A stretch of 64,000 bases of DNA, from assembly GCF_913061305.1 (NCBI RefSeq), contig NZ_CAJXST010000003.1, positions 294,674 through 358,673 on the forward strand, read 5' to 3'. The notes under the pieces are model-generated. The model ran no database searches. It was given only the letters and a program-made list of their open reading frames with translations, and was not told where the DNA came from. The translations under genes and the position numbers were made by a program. This DNA comes from an uncultured Porticoccus sp. (GTDB taxonomy: Bacteria; Pseudomonadota; Gammaproteobacteria; Pseudomonadales; Porticoccaceae). How positions within the stretch are numbered: position 1 is the stretch's first letter; each line of letters starts with the position of its first letter. Of this stretch, positions 46,218 through 57,679 are shown piece by piece.

Positions 46218-47466
46218 CCTTTTTTCCTTTTGGCAGGTTTTGCCACCAGTCCAGTATCGGCCCGACAGTAAAGAAAGAGCCAAAAACCACCACTTGATCG
46301 TCGGGTGTGGCTTCCAAAATGGCCGATTCAAGACCGTTCAGCGGAGAAGAACAGACGCTTGTTTTGGCGGAGAATGGTTCGCTGGCATTGTACAACATCG
46401 ATGACAACATGCCTGCATCCGCGCTTCTCGGCTGGTCCGGTATGTTGCAAAAGTACCAGCTTTTTACCAGTGACCGCAAAGGTGCAAGAATATTTGAAAT
46501 ATCTTTATCCGCCATGATACCGACAACCGCAATCAAATGACCTGAAGCACTGTTGAGCCGATCTGCCAGCAATGCCGATGCCTGAGGGTTGTGGGCCACA
46601 TCCAGCACCACGGACACACCATTGATAATCACTTTTTGAAACCGACCCGGCACCGCAACACCACCGATTGCGCTGGTATTTACTTCAGCAGGTGGCAGCC
46701 CTGTGATCAAACTGGTGGCCTGCAGGGCACAGACAAGACTGGCAGGCGGCAGTGAAGTCTCAGGCAGCGGCGCAAACTGCCTTGCAGAAAAATCCCTGTC
46801 ATTCATCATCAGTATTGCCCCGACCTTGTCGGCAGTACTGATCAATCCTGCGACCGGGTTCGGGTCGCCACAGATCAGCGGCTTACCCGCACGAGCAATG
46901 GCCACTTTTTCAGCAGCTATCTGGTTGAGATCGTCGCCCAGCCATTCCTGATGATCCAGCGCCACACTGGTGACAATCGCTATATCGGCATCAAGGATAT
47001 TGACTGCATCAAGCCGTCCGCCCAAACCGACCTCGAGAATCGCAACATCCAGCTCCGCCCTGGCCATCAGCAACAAGGCAGCCAACGTACCAAATTCGAA
47101 ATACGTCAGGCTCGTGCAGCCGCTGGCCCGCTCTATTTGTTCAAATGCTTCACAAATAGCCTCATCACTGACGCAATGACCATCAATCACTATCCGTTCG
47201 CGGTAGTTGATCAGATGGGGCGATGTATAGCAGGCCACACGATAACCCGCAGCTGTCAACAGCGCTTGAAGTGCAGCGACACAAGAGCCTTTGCCGTTGG
47301 TGCCGGCAATGGTGACGATGGTTTTTGCGGGCGAACGTCTGTCCGGCACATCCACCAGCCCCAACTCCCTGGCAACCAGACGAATGCGCTCCAGGCCAAG
47401 CTCAATTTCTTTGGGATGCCTGTTTTGTAACAGGGTCAGCCATTCACTCAGTGAGCGCTGGGGCAT
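46207..47466 (-). CDS. folC: Folylpolyglutamate / dihydrofolate synthase
   Basis: Bifunctional folate enzyme that adds glutamates to dihydropteroate and tetrahydrofolate. 419 residues. The P-loop is [20 protein letters not shown], followed by [17 protein letters not shown] and [20 protein letters not shown]. The C-terminal ligase domain has [20 protein letters not shown]. It begins inside the last 23 nt of accD and overlaps dedD by 11 nt. Confidence 0.96.
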   Translation of the reverse strand: MPQRSLSEWLTLLQNRHPKEIELGLERIRLVARELGLVDVPDRRSPAKTIVTIAGTNGKGSCVAALQALLTAAGYRVACYTSPHLINYRERIVIDGHCVSDEAICEAFEQIERASGCTSLTYFEFGTLAALLLMARAELDVAILEVGLGGRLDAVNILDADIAIVTSVALDHQEWLGDDLNQIAAEKVAIARAGKPLICGDPNPVAGLISTADKVGAILMMNDRDFSARQFAPLPETSLPPASLVCALQATSLITGLPPAEVNTSAIGGVAVPGRFQKVIINGVSVVLDVAHNPQASALLADRLNSASGHLIAVVGIMADKDISNILAPLRSLVKSWYFCNIPDQPRSADAGMLSSMLYNASEPFSAKTSVCSSPLNGLESAILEATPDDQVVVFGSFFTVGPILDWWQNLPKGKKDVE

Positions 47467-48337
47467 CGATATGATCAGGTTCTGGACAATGGGTAAACTT
47501 TGAGATGAGGGACGCCAGCGTATCCCGAAGCTCGGGGCGCGGAATGATTAAATCGATCGCTCCGTGCTCCAGCAGAAATTCTGCGCGCTGAAACCCCTTG
47601 GGCAAGCGCTGACGGATGGTCTGCTCAATGATATTGGGCCCGGCAAAACCTGCTCTTGCAGCAGGCTCGGCGGCATTGATATCGCCCAACAGCGCAAGAC
47701 TGGCAGAAACACCGCCATAAACGGGGTCTGTCATTACCGAGATATAAGGCGTCCCCTGACTTTTAAGCCTTTCGATAATCGCACTGGTTTTGGCCATCTG
47801 CATGAGGGATATCAGCGCCTCCTGCATACGCGCACCACCCGTGGCGGAGAAGCAGATCAACGGGATATTTTCCTGCAGTGAAACCTGGGCTGCACGGGTA
47901 AAGCGTTCACCGACCACATAGCCCATGGAACCTCCGTGAAAGGCAAACTCAAATGCCACTGCAACAACAGGCATGCCTTTTAATGTGCCTTTCATCGCCA
48001 CCAGCGCGTCGTCTTCACCGGTCAGTTTCTGGGCATCATTCAACCGGTCTTTGTATCGCCGTACATCCTTGAATTTGAGACGATCAACAGGCTTGACCTC
48101 TGTGGCAAGCTCCTCACGACCCTCCCGATCAAGAAAGAAGTCCAGTCGACGGCGGGCACCTATACGGAGGTGGTGATCGCATTTTGGGCAGACTTCGAGA
48201 TTCTTTTCGAGCTCTGGACGATAAAGTGGTGCACTACATTTCGGGCATTTTTTCCACAACCCTTCGGGAACACTCTGGGTGCGATCTTTTTTCTGGGTCG
48301 CTGGACCCTTGGGGCGGATTTTTTCCAACCAGCTCAT
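47444..48337 (-). CDS. accD: Acetyl-CoA carboxylase carboxyltransferase subunit beta
   Basis: 297 residues. The N-terminal zinc ribbon has the four cysteines CPKC ... CPKC at about residues 31-53. The crotonase-like core carries [40 protein letters not shown] and [18 protein letters not shown], giving the malonyl-CoA forming half-site shared with AccA. It starts 11 nt after trpA and overlaps folC. Confidence 0.97.
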   Translation of the reverse strand: MSWLEKIRPKGPATQKKDRTQSVPEGLWKKCPKCSAPLYRPELEKNLEVCPKCDHHLRIGARRRLDFFLDREGREELATEVKPVDRLKFKDVRRYKDRLNDAQKLTGEDDALVAMKGTLKGMPVVAVAFEFAFHGGSMGYVVGERFTRAAQVSLQENIPLICFSATGGARMQEALISLMQMAKTSAIIERLKSQGTPYISVMTDPVYGGVSASLALLGDINAAEPAARAGFAGPNIIEQTIRQRLPKGFQRAEFLLEHGAIDLIIPRPELRDTLASLISKFTHCPEPDHIDAPALTE

Positions 48338-48348
48338 AGTTTATTCCG

Positions 48349-49164
48349 TCAGTTATCCAGTGCATCCCGCATTTCTGCGACCAGGCTTGAAACTGCCTGT
48401 GAAAAAGCCCGTGGTGATGCTTCACCGCACGCAGCCAGCTCAGCCATTTTACTCACCAGCACACTACCAACCACCACACCATCGGAGAGGTCGGCAACAG
48501 CGCGCGCTGAGGCACCATCTTTAATCCCGAATCCTACACAGACTGGCAGGTCAGTCAATGTGCGAATATGATCCACATGCTGTTTCACTGACACCACATC
48601 CAGGTTGCCCGCACCGGTCACACCTTTCAGCGAGACATAATAAATAAAGCCACCGGCCATTTCTGCAACCATTTTCTGTCGCTTGTCACTGCTGGTGGGT
48701 GCCAACAGAAAAATATTTTCAATACCCGCTTCACCGAGCTGTTGATTAAATTCCCCCGCTTCCTCAGGAGGAAGATCAACCGTCAGGACGCCATCAATCC
48801 CGGCATCGAGAGCGAGCTCAATAAAATGCTGATAGCCCAGCCGCTCTATGGGATTGGCATACCCCATCAAAATAACCGGAGTGGCGGCATTGGTCTCCCT
48901 GAATTGTTTCACCAGTGTCAACGCATCACGCAGACTACTGCCATGGGCCAAAGCCCGTTCATGGGCCTTCTGAATCACCGGTCCCTCGGCAGTCGGATCT
49001 GAGAAAGGAACCCCGAGTTCGAGAATATCGGCACCCTGTTCGACCAGGGCATGCATCACCGGCAGCGTCACATCCGCGGCGGGATCACCTAATACGATAT
49101 AAGGAATCAGGGCCTTGCGGCCCTGTTGTTTAAGAACTTCAAAACGTTGTTTAATCCTGTTCAC
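48349..49164 (-). CDS. trpA: Tryptophan synthase alpha subunit
   Basis: Cleaves indole-glycerol phosphate. 271 residues from the GTG at 49164; a TTG at 49170 would add two residues but is too close to its ribosome site. The catalytic Glu is in ADILELGVPFSDPTAEGPVI and the Asp in DAGIDGVLTVDLPPEEAGEF. The phosphate site is formed by CVGFGIKDGASARAVADLSD and DGVVVGSVLV. It is 36 nt downstream of trpB. Confidence 0.96.
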   Translation of the reverse strand: MNRIKQRFEVLKQQGRKALIPYIVLGDPAADVTLPVMHALVEQGADILELGVPFSDPTAEGPVIQKAHERALAHGSSLRDALTLVKQFRETNAATPVILMGYANPIERLGYQHFIELALDAGIDGVLTVDLPPEEAGEFNQQLGEAGIENIFLLAPTSSDKRQKMVAEMAGGFIYYVSLKGVTGAGNLDVVSVKQHVDHIRTLTDLPVCVGFGIKDGASARAVADLSDGVVVGSVLVSKMAELAACGEASPRAFSQAVSSLVAEMRDALDN

Positions 49165-49200
49165 AGACAATTTTCCAACTTCTTTTTTATTAATGCATGA

Positions 49201-50418
49201 TTACAAAGTGATGCCATCGATTTCTGCAACCGTCAGAATATCTTTGTCACCGCGTCCGGAAAGATTCACGACAATAGTCTGATCTGGATCCATCTGGCGA
49301 GCCAGTTTTTCGGCATAGGCAATCGCATGGCTGGACTCGAGGGCCGGCATGATACCTTCGATTCTGGTGAGATGACGGAAGGCATCCATCGCTTCATCGT
49401 CGTCAATGGCCACGTATTTGACACGACCGATATCTTTCAACCATGCGTGCTCCGGACCAACCCCGGGATAGTCCAGTCCAGCTGAAATTGAGTGCGTTTC
49501 AATAATCTGCCCGTTTTCATCTTCCATCAGATAAGTACGGTTACCATGGAGAACACCGGGGATGCCATCGTTCAGTGGCGCGGCGTGTTTGCCTGTACCG
49601 AGGCCAAACCCACCGGCTTCAACACCGTACATCGCAACCGATTCGTCTGCCAGAAACGGGTGAAACAGACCGATGGCGTTTGACCCTCCGCCAACACAGG
49701 CGACCAGCGCATCCGGCAATTTACCCGTTTGAGCCAGTGACTGCTGACGGGCCTCGCGGCCAATCACAGATTGAAAGTTTCGCACCAGCTCGGGATAGGG
49801 GTGAGGTCCCGCGCAGGTGCCAATGATATAAAACGTATCATCCACATTGGTCACCCAATCGCGCAGTGCTTCGTTCATGGCATCCTTGAGTGTTCTGGAA
49901 CCGGAGGTGACGGGCACAACCGTCGCGCCGAGCAACTTCATACGGTAGACATTAAGGGATTGGCGCTGGATGTCTTCTTCACCCATGAACACATGGCATT
50001 CCAGCCCGAGACGGGCAGCTACCGTGGCCGTGGCCACACCGTGTTGACCGGCGCCGGTTTCAGCTATCACCCGTTGCTTGCCAGTATGCTTGGCCAGTAA
50101 TGCCTGCCCAATGGTATTGTTGATTTTGTGTGCACCGGTATGATTCAGGTCCTCACGCTTCAGAAACAGCTTTGCACCACCGGTTTCCCTGGTCCAGCGT
50201 TCCGCAAAATACAACGGCGATGGCCGCCCGACATAATGGGCGAGATCGTAATCAAACTGGGCCTGAAACTCGGGATCATCTTTTAAGCTGCGGTAGATAC
50301 TCTCCAGCTCATCCAGCGCATAGATCAGGGTTTCAGAGACAAAGCGTCCTCCGTAGGGGCCGAAATGGCCATGGGCATCCGGCATCTGGTTAAAATCAAT
50401 TGAGGCTTTCTTGTTCAC
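49201..50418 (-). CDS. trpB: Tryptophan synthase beta subunit
   Basis: 405 residues from the GTG at 50418, which has GGAG 7 nt upstream; the longer open frame begins with TTG at 50457 and would overlap trpF. The PLP lysine is in [18 protein letters not shown], the glycine-rich cofactor loop is [15 protein letters not shown], and the catalytic Glu is in [15 protein letters not shown]. It joins indole with serine. It lies 16 nt downstream of trpF. Confidence 0.97.
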   Translation of the reverse strand: MNKKASIDFNQMPDAHGHFGPYGGRFVSETLIYALDELESIYRSLKDDPEFQAQFDYDLAHYVGRPSPLYFAERWTRETGGAKLFLKREDLNHTGAHKINNTIGQALLAKHTGKQRVIAETGAGQHGVATATVAARLGLECHVFMGEEDIQRQSLNVYRMKLLGATVVPVTSGSRTLKDAMNEALRDWVTNVDDTFYIIGTCAGPHPYPELVRNFQSVIGREARQQSLAQTGKLPDALVACVGGGSNAIGLFHPFLADESVAMYGVEAGGFGLGTGKHAAPLNDGIPGVLHGNRTYLMEDENGQIIETHSISAGLDYPGVGPEHAWLKDIGRVKYVAIDDDEAMDAFRHLTRIEGIMPALESSHAIAYAEKLARQMDPDQTIVVNLSGRGDKDILTVAEIDGITL

Positions 50419-50434
50419 TGTGTTCTCCGACGTG

Positions 50435-51067
50435 TTACCCGGCTGAAGCGCGGGCAATAAACTGTTCTATGAGTCGAGCGGATTTAATGCCCGGAGCCGT
50501 CTCCACACCACCACTCACATCTACTGCGTAGGGTCGGGTCTGCGCAATGGCATCGGTTACATTCCCGGGGTTCAACCCCCCAGCCAGAATCAGCGGGAAA
50601 TCTGAATCCGATGGCAGACGCTGCCATGCAAACGTTTCTCCGGTACCGCCATACTTGTCTTTATGCCAGGCATCAAACAGAAAGCCGCTGGCACTGGGGA
50701 ACCGGGCCATCTCGTTTGACAGATTCAGGTCCGGCGCCATTCTTATAGCTTTGATAAATGGCCTGCCAAACTGCCGGCAGTACTCATCGTCCTCATCACC
50801 GTGGAACTGCAGAAGTTGCAGCCCCACCCTGTCAAGTGTCTCTGCCACCTGTTGCTGCGGAGCATTGACAAACAAACCGACCGTTGTGACAAAGGGACCC
50901 ACTTCGGCTGAGATGACTGCGGCATCGGATAGGCCCACAAATCTGGGACTTTTTGCATAAAACACCAGACCTATTGCATCAACTCCTGCAGCAGCAGCAA
51001 CACGTGCATCTTCCGGTCGGGTTATACCGCAGACTTTGACACGAGTTCGTTTCACTATGCGCCCCAT
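50435..51067 (-). CDS. trpF: Phosphoribosylanthranilate isomerase
   Basis: 210 residues from the ATG at 51067; the open frame extends to 51181 but upstream residues are not part of the family. The catalytic Cys is in [20 protein letters not shown] and the general acid Asp in [37 protein letters not shown] binds phosphate. Stands at the head of trpF-trpB-trpA; trpE, D and C are elsewhere. Confidence 0.96.
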   Translation of the reverse strand: MGRIVKRTRVKVCGITRPEDARVAAAAGVDAIGLVFYAKSPRFVGLSDAAVISAEVGPFVTTVGLFVNAPQQQVAETLDRVGLQLLQFHGDEDDEYCRQFGRPFIKAIRMAPDLNLSNEMARFPSASGFLFDAWHKDKYGGTGETFAWQRLPSDSDFPLILAGGLNPGNVTDAIAQTRPYAVDVSGGVETAPGIKSARLIEQFIARASAG

Positions 51068-51131
51068 TAATTCTGAAAGGATTGTAGCAAAAAAGCACTG
51101 TTTGCGGCTATTGAGCACCGCTCTTCTCCGG

Positions 51132-51995
51132 TCAGGCTTCTGCAATAAACTGGGGCCCGGGTACAAACAGAGGTACGCCAAAACAGTCAGGGTAGTTCAC
51201 CCTCACCAGATACAAACCGTTAGGTGGAGCTGTTGGCGGCGCTTTAGTACGATCTCGCAGCAATAGCAGCTCCTTCAACCAGTCTTTTGACCTGTCGCCG
51301 CGACCGATACAGAGCAATGCTCCAACAATATTGCGGACCATATGGTGAAGAAACGCATTTGCGGTTATTTCAACAATGACAAGGTCTGCCTGTCGCCAAA
51401 CCCTGGCTCGGTGGATGTTGCGATTTGGCGAGTTGGACTGACAGCCTGCAGCGCGAAATGAGCTGAAATCATGCTCTCCGATCAAGTGCTGAATGGCCCG
51501 GTGCATGTCAGTCGCATACAGTGGTCGCTTCTCCCAACTCAATCCATGGTAAAAAAGCGCGGAGCGCTGGGCCTGATTGGCTATCAGGTAACGGTAGGTT
51601 CTGGCTGTGGCACTGAAACGCGCGTGAAAATCTGCTGTTTGTTCGGCCACCCAGTGCAACCTTATCCCGTAAGGTAAATTGGCATTACCACCCAGTAGCC
51701 AGTTGCGATTATTCCTCTTCGCAGCGGTATCAAAATGAATAATTTGGTTGGTGCCGTGTACGCCGGTATCCGTGCGCCCGGCACAAACGACCGATATGGG
51801 TTCATTGGCGACCCTGGACAGGGCAGCTTCCACTGAGGCCTGCACACTGGGGCTGTGTCGCTGCCGTTGCCAGCCACAAAAGGCGCTGCCGTCGTATTCG
51901 ACGGCAGCAGCGATACGCTTTACCCCGGCAGGAAGAACAAAGTCCTCAGCCGAGTGCCCGAGAGAACCTGTCTCTCGGGTTAGTCCCGGAATCAT
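51132..51995 (-). CDS. truA: tRNA pseudouridine(38-40) synthase
   Basis: 287 residues. The catalytic Asp is in CAGRTDTGVHGTNQIIHFDT. Typical N-terminal AVEYDGSAFCGWQRQ and C-terminal ITANAFLHHMVRNIVGALL follow. It isomerises uridines 38-40 of the anticodon arm. It is located 5 nt after fimV. The first 24 residues are an extension not needed for the fold; a later start is possible. Confidence 0.95.
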   Translation of the reverse strand: MIPGLTRETGSLGHSAEDFVLPAGVKRIAAAVEYDGSAFCGWQRQRHSPSVQASVEAALSRVANEPISVVCAGRTDTGVHGTNQIIHFDTAAKRNNRNWLLGGNANLPYGIRLHWVAEQTADFHARFSATARTYRYLIANQAQRSALFYHGLSWEKRPLYATDMHRAIQHLIGEHDFSSFRAAGCQSNSPNRNIHRARVWRQADLVIVEITANAFLHHMVRNIVGALLCIGRGDRSKDWLKELLLLRDRTKAPPTAPPNGLYLVRVNYPDCFGVPLFVPGPQFIAEA

Positions 51996-52000
51996 TGTTG

Positions 52001-54520
52001 TCAGGAAAGTGTCTCGAGTAAGTCGTTGGCTTTTTTGCGCTGCTCTTCGGTGCCACTCTGAAGCACCTCTTCAAGCAAATCACGCGCATTGTCCGGATCA
52101 CCCATATCCACATAGGCTTCGGCCAGAACCAGCTTGGTATCGGACTCGTCATCGTCACCGAGTGAATCTTCCACGCTGGCGAGATCATCAAATCCATCAT
52201 TTTCTGTTCTGGGTTCGGCATCCTCAGCGGTCGAGCTCTCCAACTCCGCCATTAACACATCCTGGTCGTCAGACGGGTCTGTGCCTTCCGGTTTTTCAGC
52301 TCCGGCCTGTATATTTTCTGCTTTGGCGGGGTCTTCTTCATCGAAATCAATATCCTGCATACCCTCATCGATCTCAGTCGACAGTGCACCCATGTCCATG
52401 TCGTCGAGGTCAATATCGAGATCAAAGTCCGTTTCTGCTTCCCCGGCAGATGGTGACGTATCTGGAGATGTTGAGGTCAAGTCTTCATCAGTGGAAACCT
52501 TATCGGCAGAAATTTCCCCTGAAGAAAAAAGGTCAATGTCGTTTAAATCACGATCCGCCGACGGTGATTTACCCTCTTCATTTTGCGGGTAAACGCCATC
52601 TTCAAGATAGGCATGAGGGGACACATCACCCAGATCGTAATCGAGTGTAGGGGCCTCAAAGTCAGCCGAACCCACTGATGAATCCGTTGTCCCAGCCGAA
52701 ATATCAGCCTGCTCATCGGAATCGTCCGGGGCATCAGTGGAGGCATATTTCCCGGGTAACAATTCTGCTTCAAGGGCCAGCGCCCGGGCATCGGCCTGAT
52801 TGTCATTGAGCTCAGCCAGTGCAACCTTTTCTGCCTCAAAGGCATCTGGGTTATTGGCGTTGACATGTACTTCCAGCAATTTCAGACGCAAGGAGCTGTC
52901 CTGCGGATCGGATTCGATAGCCTTGCGAAGAATATTTTCAGCCTGGCGATAATTCCCCAGTGAGAGGTAGATATCTGCTTCACCCTTGGGGTCAACACCT
53001 TCACCATCGCCGAGCTCGAGCTCCTCAAGGTCTTTTAAATCAGACTCATCCAGCTCTGCGGCGACCTCCTGGACATATTGCTTTTCGGTCTCGGTAAAGG
53101 TTTCGGCAAGATTTTCTTCAGGTACTTCGGACTCGTTAGGGCTAGTCAGGGTTTGAAGAGAGAGTTCGTCCTGATCGTCGTCATCGTTTTTCCGATTGCG
53201 GAAAAACATCACCACCGCCAGTAAAAGCGCGAGCAATGCAATCAGGGGATAGAGCAAATAGTCCAGCCAGCCAGCCAGACCCAATGGCCTGCCACTTTCA
53301 CCACCTTCCTGAGTTGGTGCAGGTTCGGCAACTGCATTGGCTTCAGTATCTGGCGTTGAAGACTCTTCCTGCGCTGAGGGCTCTTCCTGCGCTGAGGGCT
53401 CTTCCGCCTGAACCGCCAGCTGAGTGCCACGCAGGGAGTCATCCTGAATCTCCACCAGGCGATTCATGGTGGACAACTGTTCTTCCAGGTTGGCGATACG
53501 GGTTTTCAGATCATCATTTTCACGGAGGGTCTTGTCCAGTTCCTCCTGTGCAGCGATTAGTTCGTCCTGTCCGGAACCAGAGGAATCGCCAGTCAGCCCG
53601 TCACCATTCACGTTTCCTGTGGATTGATCGCCAGCATCATCGGCGCCCAGTGCAGCAAGTTTGAGACGGCCCTCTCCCGCTGCCGCGGAATCAGTTGCCG
53701 CTGTATCCTGATCGGTGGCATCCAGTATCGGGGCCAATGCATCGCTCTCTGCGGGTATTGATTCGGGCTGATTGAGTTCAGCCCTGACCTCTGTTTGGGT
53801 CAGTGACCGGATATCACTGCCCTCCGGCAGCCGAAGAACGGCACCTTTTTTCAGCAAATTGATATTGTCATTGATGAAAGCATCGGGATTAAGCTGTTTG
53901 ATAGCCGCCATGGTCTGATTCATGGTGGCCTGCTGGGGACGAACCCGCTGGGCAATAGCCCAGACAGTATCACCGGCATTAACACTGTATTGTCCGTCAC
54001 TCGCTACAGGTGACGGATTGGAGGATGCATTTGATACTGGCCTGGACGTCGCCGGATTGCTGCGGAGCTGCGGGCCGGAACTCGCAGCCTCAATCTTTTT
54101 TGCAGCGGCTCTCTCCGAGGCATAGACCGGCAAATCGAGCAACAGGGTATATTCGCGCACCAGACGACCGGTTGGCCACTGAACCTCTACCAGAAAATTC
54201 AAATAGGGCTCGCGAATAGGTTTCTTTGAAGTAATCCGAAGCAGAGGTTGAGCGCGGTTTGCGAGATCCACAGAAAAGTTCAAATCTGTCAACAGGAACT
54301 GTCTTTCGACACCTGCGTTTTTGAAATCCCCGGGGGAACCCAATCCAACCAGTATTTCGATATCAGTCAGCTCACCGATGCTGGTCAATTGAACTTCGGC
54401 ATCAAGTGGTTCATTGAGGGATGAGTTCAACTTGATTTCCCCCAACCCCAAAGCCAAAACGGTGTTAGTCAGCAACAGGCCAAGCAAGCCGGTGGTCAAT
54501 ATCAAGTTACGCAGCGTCAT
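52001..54520 (-). CDS. fimV: FimV polar/peptidoglycan-linked protein
   Basis: 839 residues. A signal peptide (about residues 1-24) is followed by the FimV N-terminal domain (LNSSLNEPLDAEVQLTSIGE). A LysM domain at about 172-230 (YSVNAGDTVWAIAQRV) binds peptidoglycan, and a coiled coil follows (about 305-360). One transmembrane helix (about 415-440, YLLYPLIALLALLLAVVMFF) leads to a long very acidic cytoplasmic part with TPR-like repeats (YLSLGNYRQAENILRKAIES) and the C-terminal FimV motif (KLVLAEAYVDMGDPDNARDL). In Pseudomonas it is needed for type IV pili and polar protein placement. A short Glu/Pro/Ser tandem repeat lies before the helix. Confidence 0.96.
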   Translation of the reverse strand: MTLRNLILTTGLLGLLLTNTVLALGLGEIKLNSSLNEPLDAEVQLTSIGELTDIEILVGLGSPGDFKNAGVERQFLLTDLNFSVDLANRAQPLLRITSKKPIREPYLNFLVEVQWPTGRLVREYTLLLDLPVYASERAAAKKIEAASSGPQLRSNPATSRPVSNASSNPSPVASDGQYSVNAGDTVWAIAQRVRPQQATMNQTMAAIKQLNPDAFINDNINLLKKGAVLRLPEGSDIRSLTQTEVRAELNQPESIPAESDALAPILDATDQDTAATDSAAAGEGRLKLAALGADDAGDQSTGNVNGDGLTGDSSGSGQDELIAAQEELDKTLRENDDLKTRIANLEEQLSTMNRLVEIQDDSLRGTQLAVQAEEPSAQEEPSAQEESSTPDTEANAVAEPAPTQEGGESGRPLGLAGWLDYLLYPLIALLALLLAVVMFFRNRKNDDDDQDELSLQTLTSPNESEVPEENLAETFTETEKQYVQEVAAELDESDLKDLEELELGDGEGVDPKGEADIYLSLGNYRQAENILRKAIESDPQDSSLRLKLLEVHVNANNPDAFEAEKVALAELNDNQADARALALEAELLPGKYASTDAPDDSDEQADISAGTTDSSVGSADFEAPTLDYDLGDVSPHAYLEDGVYPQNEEGKSPSADRDLNDIDLFSSGEISADKVSTDEDLTSTSPDTSPSAGEAETDFDLDIDLDDMDMGALSTEIDEGMQDIDFDEEDPAKAENIQAGAEKPEGTDPSDDQDVLMAELESSTAEDAEPRTENDGFDDLASVEDSLGDDDESDTKLVLAEAYVDMGDPDNARDLLEEVLQSGTEEQRKKANDLLETLS
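53363..53405 (-). repeat. 18-bp tandem repeat inside fimV
   Basis: Two exact copies of an 18-bp unit (53363-53380 and 53381-53398) and the start of a third encode repeated Ser-Ala-Gln-Glu-Glu-Pro in the linker before the transmembrane helix. Slippage would change linker length in six-residue steps without a frameshift. Confidence 0.85.
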
Positions 54521-54772
54521 AGGATATTCCCTGTTTTACTTTGTGAGACAGTTTCCTGCCCGGATCTGAAGCTTTTCAGAAAACTGTTCACACCTTATTA
54601 GGTTCCGTCTGCAAGTATTTATGACTAATAAGAATTGTTCAACTGCCACGGCAATCAAATATCGACAAATAACCAGACTGATCACCCTGAACTATGACCG
54701 ATTGCACAAAACCGGCCCAGGCTCATTGCGTTTAACACGACCCTGAACACGATGACCACTCATTTTTAGCCG

Positions 54773-55888
54773 TCAGGCTTCCAGTAATATGCGCAACATC
54801 CGACGCAGCGGTTCCGCTGCGCCCCATAAAAGCTGGTCGCCAACTGTAAAGGCCGACAAATATTGACTGCCCATGTTCATTTTACGCAATCGTCCCACGG
54901 GCACATGCAGATGACCGTTAACCGCCGCTGGTGTCAATTCTCGCAGTGATACCTCACGCTCATTGGGCACAACCTTAACCCAATCATTGGACTCGGCAAT
55001 GATGGATTCTATTTCATCCAGCGGCACATCCTGAGTCAGCTTTACGGTCAACGCCTGGCTGTGACAACGCATAGCACCGATACGGACACAGATTCCGTCA
55101 ACCGGAATCAGCGTATTGCCAGAGCGGCCGAGAACCTTATTGGTTTCAGCCTGACCTTTCCACTCCTCCTTGCTTTGCCCGCTATCCAGCTGCACATCGA
55201 TCCAGGGCAGCAGGCTACCCGCCAACGGTGCACCGAAATGATCCGTCGGCAATGAGTCACTGCGCATGGCGGCGGCAACTTTTTGATCAATTTCAAGAAT
55301 TGCAGAGGCAGGATTGGCAAGCTCTGGTGCCACCGAGTGCTCGATAGCGCCCATCTGGGCAATCAGTTCACGCATGTTCTGTGCGCCAGCACCGGACGCT
55401 GCTTGGTACGTCATGGCCGAGGTCCACTCTACCAACCCCTCATTGAACAAACCGCCCATCGCCATCAGCATCAGGCTGACGGTGCAATTGCCACCGACAA
55501 AGTTTTTGACCCCGCGACTGATACCGTCCTTGATCACAGCCAGGTTAACCGGATCCAGAACAATCAGTGCATCATCGGCCATCCGCAGTGCAGAGGCGGC
55601 ATCAATCCAATAGCCCCGCCAGCCGGCGTTTCGCAATTGTGGATATACCGCCTTGGTGTAATCGCCTCCCTGGCAGGTGATGATGATATCCATTTTTGCC
55701 AGTGATTCGACATCATTGGCATCCTGCAGCGACGGAACGTCCACGCCGACCTGAGGGCCAGGCTGGCCCAACTGGGAAGTGGTAAAGAATATGGGCTCGA
55801 TCAGCGCGAAGTCATTCTCCTGCTGCATACGGTCCATCAGGACCGAGCCCACCATTCCTCGCCAACCTACAAAACCAACTTTATTCAT
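54773..55888 (-). CDS. asd: Aspartate-semialdehyde dehydrogenase
   Basis: 371 residues, gamma-proteobacterial long form. Forms aspartate semialdehyde from aspartyl phosphate for Lys, Thr and Met. NADP site near the N-terminus ([19 protein letters not shown]), catalytic Cys in [20 protein letters not shown], and active-site His in [17 protein letters not shown]. It follows leuB by 57 nt. fimV lies 252 nt downstream on the same strand; in that gap I see no gene. Confidence 0.97.
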   Translation of the reverse strand: MNKVGFVGWRGMVGSVLMDRMQQENDFALIEPIFFTTSQLGQPGPQVGVDVPSLQDANDVESLAKMDIIITCQGGDYTKAVYPQLRNAGWRGYWIDAASALRMADDALIVLDPVNLAVIKDGISRGVKNFVGGNCTVSLMLMAMGGLFNEGLVEWTSAMTYQAASGAGAQNMRELIAQMGAIEHSVAPELANPASAILEIDQKVAAAMRSDSLPTDHFGAPLAGSLLPWIDVQLDSGQSKEEWKGQAETNKVLGRSGNTLIPVDGICVRIGAMRCHSQALTVKLTQDVPLDEIESIIAESNDWVKVVPNEREVSLRELTPAAVNGHLHVPVGRLRKMNMGSQYLSAFTVGDQLLWGAAEPLRRMLRILLEA

Positions 55889-55945
55889 TTAATTCAACCT
55901 ATTAAAGATTTATCAGAGAAATTACTTTAATGTTAAGCACGCTTT

Positions 55946-57019
55946 TTAGAGTGCCGCTACCACCGCATCACCCATTTCAGCGGTGCTCACCTTTCGGGTC
56001 CCCTCAGTATAGATGTCTGAGGTGCGCAGTCCATTATCCAGCACATCGCTCACAGCCTGCTCGATCGCAACGGCAGCCTCCGGGGCCTGCAGAGAGTAAC
56101 GCAGCATCATTGCAGCAGACAGTATGGTTGCGAGAGGATTGGCAATGCCCAGCCCGGTAATATCCGGCGCCGAGCCGTGACAGGGTTCGTAGAGGCCTTT
56201 GCCGTTTCTGTCGAGCGAAGCGGAAGGCAGCATGCCTATCGAACCGGTTAACATCGCAGCCGCATCTGACAGGATGTCACCAAACATGTTGCCAGTGACA
56301 ATCACATCAAACTGCTTGGGCGCCTTAATCAGCTGCATGGCAGCATTATCCACATACATGTGACTCAGCTCTACGTCCGGATAGTCACTCGCCAACGCTT
56401 GCATCACTTCTCGCCAGAGGATGGTGGCCTCCAGCACGTTGGCCTTGTCCACGGAACAGATCCGGCGGTTGCGCACTCTGGCGGCTTCAAATGCCAGCTT
56501 GCCGATACGAACAATTTCGGATTCCGAATATTTGTAGGTGTTGAAGCCCTCGCGCTCACCGTTTTCCAGCACCCGGATCCCCCTGGGTTCACCGAAATAG
56601 ATGCCACCCGTCAATTCGCGAACAATCAGGATGTCCAGACCAGACACAATTTCCGGTTTCAGGGAGGAAGCCCCTGCCAGCTGTGGGTAGAGGATCGCAG
56701 GCCGCAGATTGCCGAACAACCCCAGGTCCGAGCGCAGTTTGAGCAAACCTTTCTCGGGACGTAGCTGCCTGTCGACCCCGTCCCACTCAGGACCTCCAAC
56801 TGAGCCCATTAAAATGGCATCACTCTGACGGGCTTTTTCCAAAGTCGTTTCAGGGCAGGGATCGCCCACCGCATCGAAGGCGGAACCACCCAGCAGGCCC
56901 TCTTCAAATTGCAGGCCGAGTTGGTATTTCTCATCAATTCGATGCAGTACTTTAATGGCTTCATTGACGATTTCGGGACCGATATGATCCCCCTTTAATA
57001 TCAGTACTTTTCTACTCAC
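55946..57019 (-). CDS. leuB: 3-isopropylmalate dehydrogenase
   Basis: 357 residues from a GTG at 57019 with AGGA upstream. Third step of leucine synthesis. Signatures: [35 protein letters not shown], metal-site region [20 protein letters not shown], and the NAD-binding [20 protein letters not shown]. It lies 12 nt after leuD. Confidence 0.97.
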   Translation of the reverse strand: MSRKVLILKGDHIGPEIVNEAIKVLHRIDEKYQLGLQFEEGLLGGSAFDAVGDPCPETTLEKARQSDAILMGSVGGPEWDGVDRQLRPEKGLLKLRSDLGLFGNLRPAILYPQLAGASSLKPEIVSGLDILIVRELTGGIYFGEPRGIRVLENGEREGFNTYKYSESEIVRIGKLAFEAARVRNRRICSVDKANVLEATILWREVMQALASDYPDVELSHMYVDNAAMQLIKAPKQFDVIVTGNMFGDILSDAAAMLTGSIGMLPSASLDRNGKGLYEPCHGSAPDITGLGIANPLATILSAAMMLRYSLQAPEAAVAIEQAVSDVLDNGLRTSDIYTEGTRKVSTAEMGDAVVAAL

Positions 57020-57031
57020 TGCGGTAATCCT

Positions 57032-57679
57032 TTATTTAATGGCATGGAACAGCCACGGACAACGTATCTCTTGCTGTGCCTCATAGGCACGAATGGCGTC
57101 CGCTTCTTTCAGGGTCAGACCGATTTCATCTAGCCCTTCCAGCAAACACTGCTTGTAAAACGGGTCAATTTCAAAGGAGAGCTCTTCGCCATCTGACTTG
57201 ATCAACCGTTGGCGAGGCAGATCCACGGTCAACTGATAGCCAGGATTCTGTTCAGCCTCAGAGAACAAATCATTAACAATATTTTCATTTAAAACAATAG
57301 GTAGCAATCCATTTTTAAAGCAGTTATTAAAGAATATATCAGCATAGCTGGGGGCGATAATCACCCTGAACCCGTAGTCTTCCAGAGCCCAGGGCGCATG
57401 TTCACGACTGGAACCACAACCAAAGTTTTCCCGAGCTAGCAGGATGGAAGCTCCCTGATAGCGAGGCCAATTGAGTGGAAAATCTGGATTGAGGGGTCGC
57501 TCGCGACCGCCCTGCCCAGGTTGACCTTCATCGAGGTAACGCAGTTCATCAAACAGATTGGGGCCAAACCCGGTGCGCTTGATCGACTTCAAAAACTGTT
57601 TTGGAATGATCATGTCGGTATCGACGTTGGCCCTGTCCATCGGGGCCACCAGCCCTTTATGTACGGTAAACACTTTCAT
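57032..57679 (-). CDS. leuD: 3-isopropylmalate dehydratase small subunit
   Basis: 215 residues. [20 protein letters not shown] and [19 protein letters not shown] are the small-subunit aconitase-swivel signatures. It overlaps leuC by 4 nt. Confidence 0.97.
   Translation of the reverse strand: MKVFTVHKGLVAPMDRANVDTDMIIPKQFLKSIKRTGFGPNLFDELRYLDEGQPGQGGRERPLNPDFPLNWPRYQGASILLARENFGCGSSREHAPWALEDYGFRVIIAPSYADIFFNNCFKNGLLPIVLNENIVNDLFSEAEQNPGYQLTVDLPRQRLIKSDGEELSFEIDPFYKQCLLEGLDEIGLTLKEADAIRAYEAQQEIRCPWLFHAIK

Noticed and set aside
52134..52592. Serine-rich 152-codon frame opposite fimV
   Set aside because: Caused by reading the complement of the Asp/Glu/Ser-rich fimV repeat region; composition alone explains it.
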